In this document: positions 17,560-27,321 of the stretch, piece after piece
Numbering within the stretch: the stretch's first letter is position 1
How the letters are laid out: each line of letters opens with the position of its first letter
Translations under genes and position numbers: made by a program
The notes under the pieces: generated by a model
What the model saw: the letters and a program-made list of their open reading frames with translations, nothing else
Databases searched by the model: none
Told to the model about the DNA's origin: nothing
Source of the DNA: JBDGYW01 sp964580055
GTDB taxonomy: Bacteria; Gemmatimonadota; Gemmatimonadetes; Gemmatimonadales; GWC2-71-9
NCBI GenBank assembly: GCA_964580055.1
Contig: CAZOJI010000026.1
Span: forward strand, 1-64,000
Length of the DNA stretch: 64,000 nt
Reading direction: 5' to 3'

Positions 17560-19460
17560 GCCGTGGTAAGGCTCTCCTCTGTCGCGCACACACGAGCCTT
17601 GGACGCTATGCCCTCGGCAGTGAGGTTTACCTGTTCGAGCTGTCGCGCGCGCGTAGCATGCTGGTACATACGATCGGGAATCCCCAACACGAACACTCTC
17701 AGACTGGGCGCAAGGGATTCCATCGTGCTCGCCACGTAGCTCCCAAATCCGTTCAGGTCGAGAGCCTCTTCTACCGTGACAAACACTTTGTGCGACACTG
17801 CGAGGCTCGAGAGCATCGTCTCGTCGAGCGGTTTGATGAACCGGCAGTTGACCACAGTGGGGTTCAACCCATCCCCCTCCAGGATCTCCGCGGCCTCCAG
17901 GGCCGGTTGGCACATGGCACCAACCGCGAGGATCGCCAGGTCACTGCCCTCCCGCAGGATCTCCCAGGTGCCGTATTCGATGGCCTCGATATCAGCAGTC
18001 GGAGGCACAGCGGCGGGCACCTCGTCTCTCGGATACCGAATGCTGAACGGTCCCTCTTCCCGCTGCAAAGCGCACTTCATCAGTGCTACCAGCTCGGCCC
18101 CATCCTTGGGTTGGGTCACCGTGATCCCGGGAACGGTCAACATGTAGGCGATGTCGTAAAGCCCCATGTGTGTCTGGCCGTCCGCGCCAACCATGCCAGC
18201 ACGATCCAAGCAGAAGATCACGGGGAGGTTCTGCAGTGCCACGTCATGGAAGACGGAGTCGTAGGCGCGTTGCAGGAACGATGAGTATATCGCCACCACC
18301 GGGCGCAGCCCTCCGGCGGCGAGCCCCGCCGCGAAGGTTGTAGCGTGGCCTTCGGCGATCCCGACGTCGAAAAAGCGGTCAGGGTACTTCCTCTGGTACA
18401 AGTCCGTCCCAGTTCCGGTGGGCATTGCCGCCGTGATCGCAACGAGGTTGGAGTGTTGGCGCCCGAGATCGAGAAGCGCCGTGCCGAACACTCTAGTCCA
18501 GGATGGCAGTTTCCCGGCTTTGCTGGGAAGTACTACTCCGGTTACCGGGTTGTAGGGTTTGCGGGCATGGAACCTCTCGTGGTCGGGCTCGGTCTGCGGG
18601 AACCCTTTGCCCTTCTCGGTGAGCACATGAACGATTCGCGGACCGCTCATCCCGCGCACCATCTCGAACGTTTTGACCATGGACCCGACGTCATGCCCGT
18701 CGATCGGTCCGAAATAGCGGAACCCGAGTTCCTCGAACAGCATACCGGGAGACCAAAGGTTCTTGATGCTCTCCTCGATGTTCTTCGCCAGATCGACCAT
18801 GCGCTTGCCGCCGACGACCTTGGAGGTCCTCTCAATCAAGCCCTTCACGTGCTGGCGCAGCCGATTCGTAACCGGGCTGGCGATGATGGACCCAAGGTAC
18901 GAACTCATGGCACCGACGTTGGGTGCGATAGACATGCCGTTGTCGTTCAGCACCATGATCAGGTCGCGGCCCTCGTGGCCGGCGTTGTTCATACCCTCGT
19001 AGGAGAGACCGCATGTCATTGCGCCATCACCTACTACAGCCACCACGTCGAAGTCCTGCCCACTGAGGTCCCGAGCCGTGGCGACCCCCAGTGCCGCGGA
19101 CATTGCGGTTCCGGCGTGGCCGGCGGCGAAGATGTCGTGAACGCTCTCGTCCGGCCGGAGGAAGCCCGAGAGTCCGCCTTCACAACGCAATGTGGGCAGC
19201 CGCTCGTTTCGGCCCGTGAGAACCTTCCACGGGTATCCCTGGTGACCGACATCCCAGATGATCTTGTCGCGCGGGGAATCGAAGCCGCGCAGCAACGCCA
19301 CCGTCAGCTCGACGACTCCCAGCCCCGATCCAATGTGGCCGCCGGTCTGGGAGACCACATCGATTACTCGCTGGCGAACCTCATCTGCAAGATCCTGCAA
19401 TTTGTCCGCCGGCAAAGCCTTGACGTCTTCGGGTCCTCTTATCGATTCGAGTAAACTCAT
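17556..19460 (-). CDS. dxs: 1-deoxy-D-xylulose-5-phosphate synthase
   Basis: A 634-residue thiamine diphosphate enzyme for the first step of the MEP isoprenoid pathway, condensing pyruvate and glyceraldehyde 3-phosphate. Visible motifs are GHQGYPWK, the ThDP-binding VVGDGAMTCG with LNDNGMSIAPNVG, the pyrimidine-domain DRAGMVGADGQTHMG, and a transketolase C-terminal domain. Length is normal. It follows ispA by 40 bases, placing two isoprenoid steps side by side, and overlaps nadK, whose product supplies NADPH to the pathway. Confidence 0.96.
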   Translation of the reverse strand: MSLLESIRGPEDVKALPADKLQDLADEVRQRVIDVVSQTGGHIGSGLGVVELTVALLRGFDSPRDKIIWDVGHQGYPWKVLTGRNERLPTLRCEGGLSGFLRPDESVHDIFAAGHAGTAMSAALGVATARDLSGQDFDVVAVVGDGAMTCGLSYEGMNNAGHEGRDLIMVLNDNGMSIAPNVGAMSSYLGSIIASPVTNRLRQHVKGLIERTSKVVGGKRMVDLAKNIEESIKNLWSPGMLFEELGFRYFGPIDGHDVGSMVKTFEMVRGMSGPRIVHVLTEKGKGFPQTEPDHERFHARKPYNPVTGVVLPSKAGKLPSWTRVFGTALLDLGRQHSNLVAITAAMPTGTGTDLYQRKYPDRFFDVGIAEGHATTFAAGLAAGGLRPVVAIYSSFLQRAYDSVFHDVALQNLPVIFCLDRAGMVGADGQTHMGLYDIAYMLTVPGITVTQPKDGAELVALMKCALQREEGPFSIRYPRDEVPAAVPPTADIEAIEYGTWEILREGSDLAILAVGAMCQPALEAAEILEGDGLNPTVVNCRFIKPLDETMLSSLAVSHKVFVTVEEALDLNGFGSYVASTMESLAPSLRVFVLGIPDRMYQHATRARQLEQVNLTAEGIASKARVCATEESLTTA

Positions 19461-19500
19461 TTGTTACCACATACGTCTCGTGTTAAACAACAACGACTGC

Positions 19501-20352
19501 TCATGAGCGGCGGTCCGTTACGAATCTCGCCAGTCCGCCCAAGAGTATTGAATCTATCCCGCCTCGCACCAGATGGTCTATGGCGCGGCCCACGCGGCGC
19601 TCTGCTTCTCGCTTGGCTCCGGCCAAACCGAGCAGTCCCGGGTAAGTGGCCTTGTTCTGTTCTGTGTCTTTCCCCGCTGTCTTTCCCAACTCGCTCGATG
19701 TGGCAGTTGCATCGAGTATGTCGTCAACTATCTGGAAAGCGAGTCCGATCTCCCGGCCGTACTCCCGCACCGCAGCGACTTTGCCCTCACTCGCGCTCGC
19801 AGCGCGCGCACCGATGACACCGCACGCCGTGATCAACGCTCCCGTCTTGGAGCGGTGGATGCGCATCAATTCATCGAGGGAGATCTCCATGTTTTCGGCC
19901 TCGAGATCCAGCACCTGCCCCCCAATCATCCCGCTCGCTCCAACAGCGTGGAACAGTTCCCTGCCAGCCGCGCCGAGCACCGCCCCGCTGAGGTCGAGGC
20001 GGGCACCACCCGCAGTGAGTATGCGGGCTGCCAACGGCACCATACGGAACCCGGCCTCTGTAGCCGTGCGCACGTCGAACCGACAATGTGTGGAAGCGCG
20101 TCCCCGGCGCATGTCGTCGTCGTCCATGCACGGTAGGTCGTCGTGAACCAGCGAATAAGTGTGAAGCACCTCCACGGCGGAAGCAAGCTCCACGGCGTCG
20201 CGGGATCCACCCAGCGTTTCGTACGCGGCGAGCAACAACGCCGGGCGCAACCGTTTCCCGGGCGTCGCCAGCGAGTATGCCACGGCTTCGCCCACCCGCC
20301 CGCTCAGCTCGCCCCGCACTCGCTCCGACCAGGCGGCAAGCACTCCGTTCAC
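19501..20352 (-). CDS. ispA: Short-chain polyprenyl (farnesyl/geranylgeranyl) diphosphate synthase
   Basis: A 283-residue trans-prenyltransferase with the first Asp-rich motif DDLPCMDDDDMRRG and the second DDILDATATS, with GKRLRPALLLAAYE near the N-terminus. It condenses IPP with allylic diphosphates for quinones and undecaprenyl carriers. The start at 20352 is a GTG. About 13 residues with family-like character (AEYLEATRES) lie in frame before it, but no ATG/GTG/TTG is available upstream, so the true start could be GTG here or a rare codon. It sits between xseB and dxs, the classical xseB-ispA-dxs order. Confidence 0.93.
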   Translation of the reverse strand: MNGVLAAWSERVRGELSGRVGEAVAYSLATPGKRLRPALLLAAYETLGGSRDAVELASAVEVLHTYSLVHDDLPCMDDDDMRRGRASTHCRFDVRTATEAGFRMVPLAARILTAGGARLDLSGAVLGAAGRELFHAVGASGMIGGQVLDLEAENMEISLDELMRIHRSKTGALITACGVIGARAASASEGKVAAVREYGREIGLAFQIVDDILDATATSSELGKTAGKDTEQNKATYPGLLGLAGAKREAERRVGRAIDHLVRGGIDSILLGGLARFVTDRRS

Positions 20353-20386
20353 CGACTCGCGCGTGGCCTCGAGGTACTCGGCGGGA

Positions 20387-20617
20387 TCAGATATCGATGT
20401 CGTCCGTAACGATTGTGCCGTCGCTCTCCTCCAGAACGCGTTTCACGGTGATTTCAGACTGCTCGAGCAGTTTCCGTGCTTCCTTGAGCCGTTTAACACC
20501 TTCCTGGAACAGGTCCAGAGCCTGGTCCAGATCGAGATCCTCTCCCTCCAATGCCCTCACAATCGCCTCGAGCCGCTCGATCTCAGTGCGGAACGACACC
20601 TTGTCTCTTTCACTCAT
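20387..20617 (-). CDS. xseB: Exodeoxyribonuclease VII small subunit
   Basis: A 76-residue all-helical protein with the family core FRTEIERLEAIVRALEGEDLDLDQALDLF followed by GVKRLKEARKLLEQSE. It forms oligomers with XseA and degrades single-stranded DNA. It starts three bases after the xseA stop. Confidence 0.94.
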   Translation of the reverse strand: MSERDKVSFRTEIERLEAIVRALEGEDLDLDQALDLFQEGVKRLKEARKLLEQSEITVKRVLEESDGTIVTDDIDI

Positions 20618-20620
20618 ACC

Positions 20621-21805
20621 TCAGCCACCACCTTCGCCGGCTGCTGCGATCGTTCGGGCAGCGATGTCACCGTCGGAAACGGTGAGCCGGAAGTCCGCAT
20701 CCAGCTCGAAGTCGCTCGTGCTTTTGAGCACCCGTCCCTCCTCGTCCCGGGCAACCGCATAGCCCCTCTCCAACACTCTCAGTGGGCTGAGCGCATCTAG
20801 CTGAGCCGCCAGCCTGGCCAGATTTGCACTCTGGTTTTCCAGCAGCGACGTCACTCCGTTGGTCAGGCGATCCGAGGTGCGCTCGAGGCGTTCGCGTCCC
20901 AACCGCACGTGAGAGGTGAGCCCGTTCGCCAGCCGCTGTGCTAGGCCGCCAGTCATGTTGACCGCGTCGGCTCGATTCGGCACTGCCGCTTCCGCGGCCG
21001 CGGAGGGTGTCGGGGCACGGAAATCGGCGACGAGGTCGGTCAATGCCACATCGGTTTCGTGGCCTACCGCGGATATCGCCGGGACCGACAGTGCCGCCAA
21101 AGCTCTGGCTACCTGTTCACTGTTGAATGCCCAGAGATCCTCGGCTGCCCCGCCGCCACGTCCGACAATCACGAGATCCACATCAGGGATCCTGTCGGCC
21201 AATGCGAGTGCTGCGCAAAGCTCGTCTTCGGCGCCCTCACCCTGTACCAGGCTCGGCACGACAAGCAAATCCACCAACGGCCAACGCCGCCGTATCACTG
21301 ACACGATGTCGCGCAAAGCGGCACCATCTGGGCTCGTGACTATCGCGATCAGGTTGGGATATTCGGGCAGTGGTTTCTTACGCGCCGGGTCGAGCAATCC
21401 GTCACGCTCGAGCGCCGCGCGAGCCTGCTCCAGTTGCAGCCGCCAGAGTCCACCTTCGTCAGTGGGAACTAGCTTCCTGACCGTGAGCCGAAACTCGCCG
21501 CGCTCCTCCCAGACCGTGGGCTTGGCCTCCACGAACACCTGCGATCCTTCCTGCGGCGGAGCCGGCAGGCTGCGGTTGGCGTTGCGCCACATTACGCAGC
21601 GCACCTGCGCCTCAGCGTCACGCAGCGTGAAATACCAGTGGCCGGAGCGATACGCCTTGAAACCCGTCACCTCCCCACGAACCCAGACCTGCTTGAAACC
21701 CGCATCAATCAGTCGGCGTGCGCGTTTGGTTATTGCCGATACGGTCCACGCACCTTCCTTCGGGCAGGGAGCTGCCGCGGAAAAGAGGTCTAAGCCTCCG
21801 CCCAC
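20621..21805 (-). CDS. xseA: Exodeoxyribonuclease VII large subunit
   Basis: A 394-residue protein with an N-terminal OB fold (WVRGEVTGFKAYRSGHWYFTLRD), the central catalytic region (NLIAIVTSPDGAALRDI, DLVIVGRGGGAAEDLWAFN, AISAVGHETDVALTDLVAD) and a helical C-terminal part. It is slightly shorter than the E. coli enzyme, mainly in the coiled-coil region. The GTG start lies 16 bases inside the folD 3' end, so the two are probably translated in a coupled manner. Confidence 0.94.
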   Translation of the reverse strand: MGGGLDLFSAAAPCPKEGAWTVSAITKRARRLIDAGFKQVWVRGEVTGFKAYRSGHWYFTLRDAEAQVRCVMWRNANRSLPAPPQEGSQVFVEAKPTVWEERGEFRLTVRKLVPTDEGGLWRLQLEQARAALERDGLLDPARKKPLPEYPNLIAIVTSPDGAALRDIVSVIRRRWPLVDLLVVPSLVQGEGAEDELCAALALADRIPDVDLVIVGRGGGAAEDLWAFNSEQVARALAALSVPAISAVGHETDVALTDLVADFRAPTPSAAAEAAVPNRADAVNMTGGLAQRLANGLTSHVRLGRERLERTSDRLTNGVTSLLENQSANLARLAAQLDALSPLRVLERGYAVARDEEGRVLKSTSDFELDADFRLTVSDGDIAARTIAAAGEGGG

Positions 21806-22677
21806 TGTCTTGCGGCCTGGACGGTGTTGTACAAGAGCATGGTGATCGTCATCGGCCCAACACCGCCGGGCACGGGCGACACCGCTGATGCAACATCGAG
21901 GGCGGCGTCGAAATCGACGTCACCAGCGATGCGATATCCTTTTTCCGAAGATGGATCGTCGACTCGACTCGTGCCGACGTCAACGACCACCGCGCCCGGC
22001 TTGATCATTTCCGCGCACACGAACTCGGGCACACCCATCGCCGCGATGAGGATGTCACCCAACCGAGAGATCTCAACAATATCCCTGGTGCGCGAGTGAC
22101 ACATGGTCACCGTCGCATTCGCACCCTCGGCCTTCTGGGTGAGCAACGCCGCCATCGGACGGCCGACGAGGTTCGAGCGGCCCAGGACAACGACATGGGC
22201 CCCCTCGATCTGTGCACCGTACCGGACGAGCATCTGCTGCACGCCGTACGGTGTCGCCGGCCTGAATCCGGACGGATCTCCAATCGAGACCTTCCCCACG
22301 TTCACAGGGTGAAACCCGTCGACGTCCTTTTCCGGCAAGATCGAAAACAATACCTTCCGCTCGTCTATGTGATCCGGCAGCGGTAGCTGCACGAGAAAGC
22401 CGTGTATCTTGGAATCGTTGTTGAGCCGATCTATCACGCCGAAAAGCTCTTCCTCGGGCGTATCCTCGGGGAGCTTGATCGTCTCGCTGTAGATGCCGAT
22501 CTTCTCGCAGGCTTTGCCCTTCATCCGCACGTACACCTGGCTGGCGGGATCTTCTCCCACCAAGACCACGGCTAGCCCGGGTTCCACTCCGCCGGCTTTC
22601 AGATCCGCGATCTCTTCCGCGAGATCCGCCCTCATCTGTTCTGCAATCGCCTTGCCGTCGATCTTCTCAGCGCGCAA
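21790..22677 (-). CDS. folD: Bifunctional methylenetetrahydrofolate dehydrogenase/cyclohydrolase
   Basis: A 295-residue enzyme interconverting 5,10-methylene-THF, methenyl-THF and 10-formyl-THF. Motifs: VGEDPASQVYVRMKGKACEK (substrate site with the Tyr and the catalytic Lys), GFLVQLPLPDHID, and the Rossmann segment VVLGRSNLVGRPMAALL. The end PVPGGVGPMTITMLLYNT is diagnostic. It overlaps rny by 11 bases. Confidence 0.96.
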   Translation of the reverse strand: MRAEKIDGKAIAEQMRADLAEEIADLKAGGVEPGLAVVLVGEDPASQVYVRMKGKACEKIGIYSETIKLPEDTPEEELFGVIDRLNNDSKIHGFLVQLPLPDHIDERKVLFSILPEKDVDGFHPVNVGKVSIGDPSGFRPATPYGVQQMLVRYGAQIEGAHVVVLGRSNLVGRPMAALLTQKAEGANATVTMCHSRTRDIVEISRLGDILIAAMGVPEFVCAEMIKPGAVVVDVGTSRVDDPSSEKGYRIAGDVDFDAALDVASAVSPVPGGVGPMTITMLLYNTVQAARQWAEA

Positions 22678-24253
22678 AATTCACCGCCCTCGTCTCACGA
22701 ATGACAACCACCTTTATCTGCCCGGGGTATTGCAGCTCGTTCTCTACCCGGCGAGCTATCTCTTCGGACAGCTCTTCCGCGCGTCTGTCACTTATTGAGT
22801 TGGGAGCCACAACGATGCGCACTTCCCGGCCGGCCTGTATCGCGTACGCCTTCTCCACACCCTTGAAGCCGGCAGCGATATCCTCCAAGCCGGAAAGGCG
22901 CTTGACGTAGGTCTCCAACGCCTCGCGACGGGCTCCGGGCCGCGATCCGCTCACGGCATCCGCGGCCTGAACGAGCGCCGAAATCGGGGTTTCGTGTGGA
23001 ACATCGTCGTGGTGCGCGGCGATCGCGTTGACGACCACCGGATCCTCCCCGAACTTCTTCGCGATCTCCACGCCGAGCTGGACATGAGTGCCTTCGTGCT
23101 CATGCGTCATGGCCTTGCCGATATCGTGCAGCAGCGCAGCCCTCTTGGCAAACTGCACGTTCAACTTGAGTTCGGCGGCCATCATTCCCGCGATCTGTGC
23201 TACTTCCTTCGAGTGCGTGAGGATGTTCTGTCCGTACGAGGTCCGGTACTTGAGTTGTCCCACGAGTTTGATGAGATCTCCGTGCATGCGACGGATCCCG
23301 AGATCGTAGACCGTTTGCTGTCCGAGTTCGGCGATCTCGTCTTCCACCTGCTTGGAGGTCTTCTCTACCACCTCCTCGATACGCCCCGGGTGGATACGAC
23401 CATCCGCGATCAGTTCCTCCAACGCGAGGCGACCGACCTCACGCCTCACCGGGTCGAAGCAGGAAATGACCACGGTGTCCGGAGTATCGTCGATAATCAC
23501 GTCCACACCGGTTACCGTCTCGAAGGCGCGGATGTTGCGCCCTTCGCGGCCTATGATGCGCCCCTTCATTTCGTCACTCGGCAACGCTACCGTGGCAACG
23601 CTGGCGCTCGCCGCGTGCTCCGGGGCGACCCGTTGTATTGCGTAGGCGACGATGGCCTTGGCCTCACGCTCAGCGGTACGCTCCGCTTCCTCCTTGATTT
23701 CCCGTATGGTGGCCGCGGCCTCGCTCTTGGCAGTATCCGTCATCTCCTGCATCAGTTGCTGCTTGGCTTCGGACTGCGTCATGTGGGCGAGTTCCTCGAG
23801 GCGGGCCTGAACCGACTCCTCCGATTCCGCCAGTGCCGATTCTTTCTGGTCCAGATTCGTTTCGCGGTCTCGTATTGACTGCTCGCGTCGCTGAACGTCT
23901 TGCTCCCGATCGTCGAGCGCGTCGAGCTTCCGGTCGATGAGGGTTTCGCGTTCGACCAGCCGTTCCTGCAGCCTGTCCAGCTCCTGCCGGCGCTGTTTCT
24001 CTTCGAGCTCCCACTCCTCCCGGAGCTTCATCACATCTTCTTTGCCGGCCAGCACTAGACGCGCACGTTCGGTTTCCGCGTCCCGCTTCGCCTCGGTCAA
24101 CAGCCTTTCGGACTGCTGTTCGGCTGTCTTCCCAGCCAGCTCGGCCGCTCGCCTCTCGTTTCTGCGACCAAGCCTGTAAAAGGCCGCCCCGGCGATGGCA
24201 CCCACACCGAGAACGGCCAACACTAATATGTAAATGAGCAGTTGCTCACCCAT
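22667..24253 (-). CDS. rny: Ribonuclease Y
   Basis: A 528-residue membrane-anchored endoribonuclease. An N-terminal transmembrane helix (LLIYILVLAVLGVGAIAGAAF) is followed by a coiled-coil stalk (about residues 30-200), a KH domain (MKGRIIGREGRNIRAFE) and an HD domain (ILTHSKEVAQIAG, then ALLHDIGKAMTHEHEG). The C-terminal domain contains the typical YAIQAGREVRIVV. RNase Y starts mRNA decay in Firmicutes and many other phyla and is absent from E. coli, which helps place the host. About 100 non-coding bases separate it from zapA. Confidence 0.96.
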   Translation of the reverse strand: MGEQLLIYILVLAVLGVGAIAGAAFYRLGRRNERRAAELAGKTAEQQSERLLTEAKRDAETERARLVLAGKEDVMKLREEWELEEKQRRQELDRLQERLVERETLIDRKLDALDDREQDVQRREQSIRDRETNLDQKESALAESEESVQARLEELAHMTQSEAKQQLMQEMTDTAKSEAAATIREIKEEAERTAEREAKAIVAYAIQRVAPEHAASASVATVALPSDEMKGRIIGREGRNIRAFETVTGVDVIIDDTPDTVVISCFDPVRREVGRLALEELIADGRIHPGRIEEVVEKTSKQVEDEIAELGQQTVYDLGIRRMHGDLIKLVGQLKYRTSYGQNILTHSKEVAQIAGMMAAELKLNVQFAKRAALLHDIGKAMTHEHEGTHVQLGVEIAKKFGEDPVVVNAIAAHHDDVPHETPISALVQAADAVSGSRPGARREALETYVKRLSGLEDIAAGFKGVEKAYAIQAGREVRIVVAPNSISDRRAEELSEEIARRVENELQYPGQIKVVVIRETRAVNFAR

Positions 24254-24353
24254 CGATCTATCTCCAACGGCTAGGCCGCGGGATCAGGTCCCGGTAGCCG
24301 CACGATTCTGTATCCTCTATTTCTCAAGCGCTAAGTTAAGGCGCCACTTGAAT

Positions 24354-24689
24354 TTACACTTCGTCACCCAGCGTCGCAATCGAACCGGTGGCCCGCGATG
24401 TCCGTTTGGCGGGCGGTAGAACCCTGCACAGGTCCGTCGACAGCTCCGTTAACCTCTGCGCCATCTCTGACGCAGCACGCCGTTCGGCAAAGAGTTCGTC
24501 AGTAATTGCCAGTGCCGCCAGAATCGCGGCCTTGTGCGCTTCAACCATCGCACCGGCCGAGAGAACCTCCTTGAGCGCCTTGTCGACGTATTCGGCAACC
24601 GCACAGGTGTATTCGGTTGAACGATCCGACCTCAGCGTATATTCGTCGCTGCCAATCGTGACCTTCACAACAGTTTTCTTCTCGGTCAC
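24354..24689 (-). CDS. zapA: Cell-division protein ZapA
   Basis: A 111-residue protein with the ZapA N-terminal fold (VKVTIGSDEYTLRSD, then AEYVDKALKEVL) and a helical dimerisation segment (KAAILAALAITDELFAERRA). ZapA stabilises the FtsZ ring. It overlaps the upstream coiled-coil gene by four bases. The zapA-rny neighbourhood is a conserved pattern outside Proteobacteria. Confidence 0.85.
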   Translation of the reverse strand: MTEKKTVVKVTIGSDEYTLRSDRSTEYTCAVAEYVDKALKEVLSAGAMVEAHKAAILAALAITDELFAERRAASEMAQRLTELSTDLCRVLPPAKRTSRATGSIATLGDEV

Positions 24690-24982
24690 CGGCCTCGCTC
24701 CTCCATGTCCGTCTGTTCCTCCAAGAACTTCAACCGTGCCAACAATCCGTCCACCCGATCTCTGGCCAAGTTCAACCGCTCGAGTTTCTCCTGGTTTTGG
24801 TGCTCCAAGGCCTCGATGGTTTCCCGTGACGCCAGGGCCTTCTGACTAACTCCCATGTCGGCCCTGTCCGATTCAGCCTTGTGCGCACGACGCCGCCAGG
24901 AAGCCAACTCTTCCTGGACATGGCCGAGTACTCTTTCGAGTTCCGCCAAAGCTCTGAATTCAGGCCTGCCTTCGTTCGACAC
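24686..24982 (-). CDS. Coiled-coil protein encoded with zapA (possible ZapB-like role)
   Basis: A 98-residue, almost wholly helical protein with heptad-like charged segments (LERVLGHVQEELASWRRRAHKAESD, EALEHQNQEKLERLNLARDRVDGLLARLKFLEEQ). No catalytic residues. It overlaps the pheT 3' end by 23 bases and the zapA start by four. Its shape and position suggest a ZapB-like division factor, but this is inferred from context; sequence similarity to E. coli ZapB is not demonstrable by eye. Confidence 0.6.
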   Translation of the reverse strand: MSNEGRPEFRALAELERVLGHVQEELASWRRRAHKAESDRADMGVSQKALASRETIEALEHQNQEKLERLNLARDRVDGLLARLKFLEEQTDMEERGR

Positions 24983-27320
24983 TCAACTCTTCCTTCAGCT
25001 GTTTCAAGATCTTCCTAACCGTCTTGTCGGCTTCACGCTCTTTCAGAGTTCTTTCCGGAGAACGAAATACGAGCCTCCACGCAACGCTCCTGCCTTCGAT
25101 ATCCTCCGAGAGATACTCATCGAAAACTCTCACGGATTCCAGCAGAGGGCCAGCCGCGGTCCTGACAATCTCCTCCACCTGTTCTGCGCGTACACCAATG
25201 GGAAGCACCAGAGCCAGATCGCGCTCCACGGACGGTGTGTTCGGTAAGGGGGTGAAACTCACGGGACCGGATTCTTCACTGACCATGTCGAGCTCGAACC
25301 CGAGCAGCGGTGCAGCCCATGCCGGGCATTCCACTTGGAGGCGTTCGGCGTGCCCCACCACGTCTCCTTCCGCGTTCCTGAGCAACAAGCCTTTATCACC
25401 GGGCTGCACCACGCCGGAAGGAGCGCACTGCTTCACCATTTGCTCGAATATGTGCTTGAGGTCCCAAAGGTCGTATTCGGCCGCCCCATCCTCTTGGGTC
25501 CAGTGTGGCGGCGTTCGTGCCCCGCTCAAGACTCCGGCCAATCGGAGCGTCTCCGTGGGCGGGTCTCCTGCACCGCTATCCCGGAAGACGATACCGATCT
25601 CGAAGAGACGGATGTTTCGCTCGCGCACCGACCAGTTGTGCTGCGCGGAACTGATCAAACCTGGAAGCAGAGATTGCCTGAGTGCGGTCTCGTCCTGAGA
25701 CATCGGATTGAGGAGATCCGCCATCCCCTCTTCGGAATCCGGCTTGACCAAAGACAGCGATCTCGCTTCGTGCAGCCCCAACGACGTGAGAACGCGACGC
25801 ACTCTCGCCTTGAGATTCTCGACAGGATCGTCGGGCACGGCACTTGGCCGGAACGGGCGAAGCTCCACGGGAAACCGATCGTATCCGATCAGCCGGGCGA
25901 CCTCCTCGATCAGATCCACCTCTCTAACAACGTCCGGTCTCCACCCCGGCACCTCAACTGCGAGGCGTTCGCCCTTGGGTGCTGAGACGAAACCGACACT
26001 CACCAAGTGCCTCTCGATTTCCTCGAGTTCGACATTGGTGCCTAGCAGATGTCTCACGCGGTCAGGCCTGAGGAAGACAGTCCGGCTCTTGCGTGGCGCA
26101 GGATACACGTCCGCCGCCGCCTCGGGCTCCACGCCACCAGCCACCGCACGTATCAGCGATATGGCACGGACCATCGTATCGGTCATTCCCTCGATGTCGA
26201 TGCCGCGCTCGAACCGATACGAAGCCTCTGTCGTCATGCGCAACGCTTTACGCGTGGCGCGAACTCGTTTGGGGTCGAAATAGGCGCACTCCAACAGTAT
26301 ATCGGCAGTGTCCTCCGTGACCTCCGAATCTGCACTTCCCATCACCCCCGCAATTGCGGTCGGGCCTTCTCCATCACAGATCAGTGTCATTCCCGCATCT
26401 AGCTCGCGCTTCTGGCCGTCCAGAGTCAAGAGCAACTCTCCGGGGACCGCCGAGCGCACGACGATCTCGTTTCCCCTGATCTTGGCGAGGTCGAACGCAT
26501 GCAGCGGCTGATTCGACTCGAACAACATGAAGTTGGTGGCGTCCACTATGTTGTTGATCGGTCTCGCCCCAACGCCGCGTAACCGTGCCTGAAGCCAATC
26601 GGGCGAGGGACCGACCTCGACTCCCTTGATAACCGCCGCCATGTAGCGAGGGCATCCTTCTACATCGTCGATCGACACCTCCACGCCCCCGACAACGGCG
26701 GGGCCGGGACTTTCAACCGGCATGCGGTGGTCTCCGGGTGCATCCGGTATCTCCTCGAGCTTTACAGGTAAGCCGTAAGCCGCTCCCAATTCGCGAGCGA
26801 TTCCCCTGTGACACAGGAGATCGGGACGGTTCGGCGTGATGTCCAGCAAGAGCCTCGTGTCCTCTAGCGGCATGGCGTCCAACAGTCGAGTTCCAGGAAC
26901 CGCGCCGATGTTCAGCTCCAGAATGCCTTCGTGATCCTCCCCCAGACCCAGCTCGCGCGCCGAACAGAGCATTCCGTTCGAAGCGACGCCTCTGATCTTC
27001 CGCGCCGTGAGTTCGAAACCTCCCGGAAGCACGGCACCCACGGCGGCGTAGGGGTAACGCTTTCCCACCGTTACGTTGGGTGCGCCACAGACGACCTCCA
27101 CCACCTTCGAGCCGTCGTTCACGTGGCAGAGAGTCAGGCGATCGGCGTTGGGGTGCTTTTCGGCCCGCTCGACCAACCCCACCACCACGTCTCCCAACTC
27201 GCGGAACAGCGGCTCGATTTCATCTGCCGGCGCCCCAAGCATGGCTAGCCGACGGGCCGCGTCCTTGGGATCGATCTCCCTACCGAGCAGTGCCGAGAGC
27301 CACTTGACCGATGTATTCAC
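24960..27320 (-). CDS. pheT: Phenylalanyl-tRNA synthetase beta subunit
   Basis: A 786-residue subunit in the usual order: an EMAP-like tRNA-binding domain (residues about 40-150, with NADRLTLCHVND), the B3/B4 editing region, the B5 domain (VRHLLGTNVELEEIERHLVSVGF), the catalytic-like core and the C-terminal ferredoxin-fold anticodon-binding domain (PSVERDLALVLP ... FRSPERTLKEREADK). It pairs with PheS as an alpha2beta2 enzyme. One base separates it from pheS. Confidence 0.96.
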   Translation of the reverse strand: MNTSVKWLSALLGREIDPKDAARRLAMLGAPADEIEPLFRELGDVVVGLVERAEKHPNADRLTLCHVNDGSKVVEVVCGAPNVTVGKRYPYAAVGAVLPGGFELTARKIRGVASNGMLCSARELGLGEDHEGILELNIGAVPGTRLLDAMPLEDTRLLLDITPNRPDLLCHRGIARELGAAYGLPVKLEEIPDAPGDHRMPVESPGPAVVGGVEVSIDDVEGCPRYMAAVIKGVEVGPSPDWLQARLRGVGARPINNIVDATNFMLFESNQPLHAFDLAKIRGNEIVVRSAVPGELLLTLDGQKRELDAGMTLICDGEGPTAIAGVMGSADSEVTEDTADILLECAYFDPKRVRATRKALRMTTEASYRFERGIDIEGMTDTMVRAISLIRAVAGGVEPEAAADVYPAPRKSRTVFLRPDRVRHLLGTNVELEEIERHLVSVGFVSAPKGERLAVEVPGWRPDVVREVDLIEEVARLIGYDRFPVELRPFRPSAVPDDPVENLKARVRRVLTSLGLHEARSLSLVKPDSEEGMADLLNPMSQDETALRQSLLPGLISSAQHNWSVRERNIRLFEIGIVFRDSGAGDPPTETLRLAGVLSGARTPPHWTQEDGAAEYDLWDLKHIFEQMVKQCAPSGVVQPGDKGLLLRNAEGDVVGHAERLQVECPAWAAPLLGFELDMVSEESGPVSFTPLPNTPSVERDLALVLPIGVRAEQVEEIVRTAAGPLLESVRVFDEYLSEDIEGRSVAWRLVFRSPERTLKEREADKTVRKILKQLKEELSVERRQA

Positions 27321-27321
27321 G

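Noticed and set aside
17559..17913. N-terminal extension of NAD kinase
   Set aside because: It overlaps the dxs coding region and has no NadK homology; the ATGA overlap fixes the start at 17559.
18345..19454. A 369-residue plus-strand frame opposite dxs
   Set aside because: Fully antisense to dxs motifs and has no domain character.
24254..24353. 6S RNA next to zapA, as in E. coli
   Set aside because: The gap is only about 100 bases and shows no long bulged hairpin.
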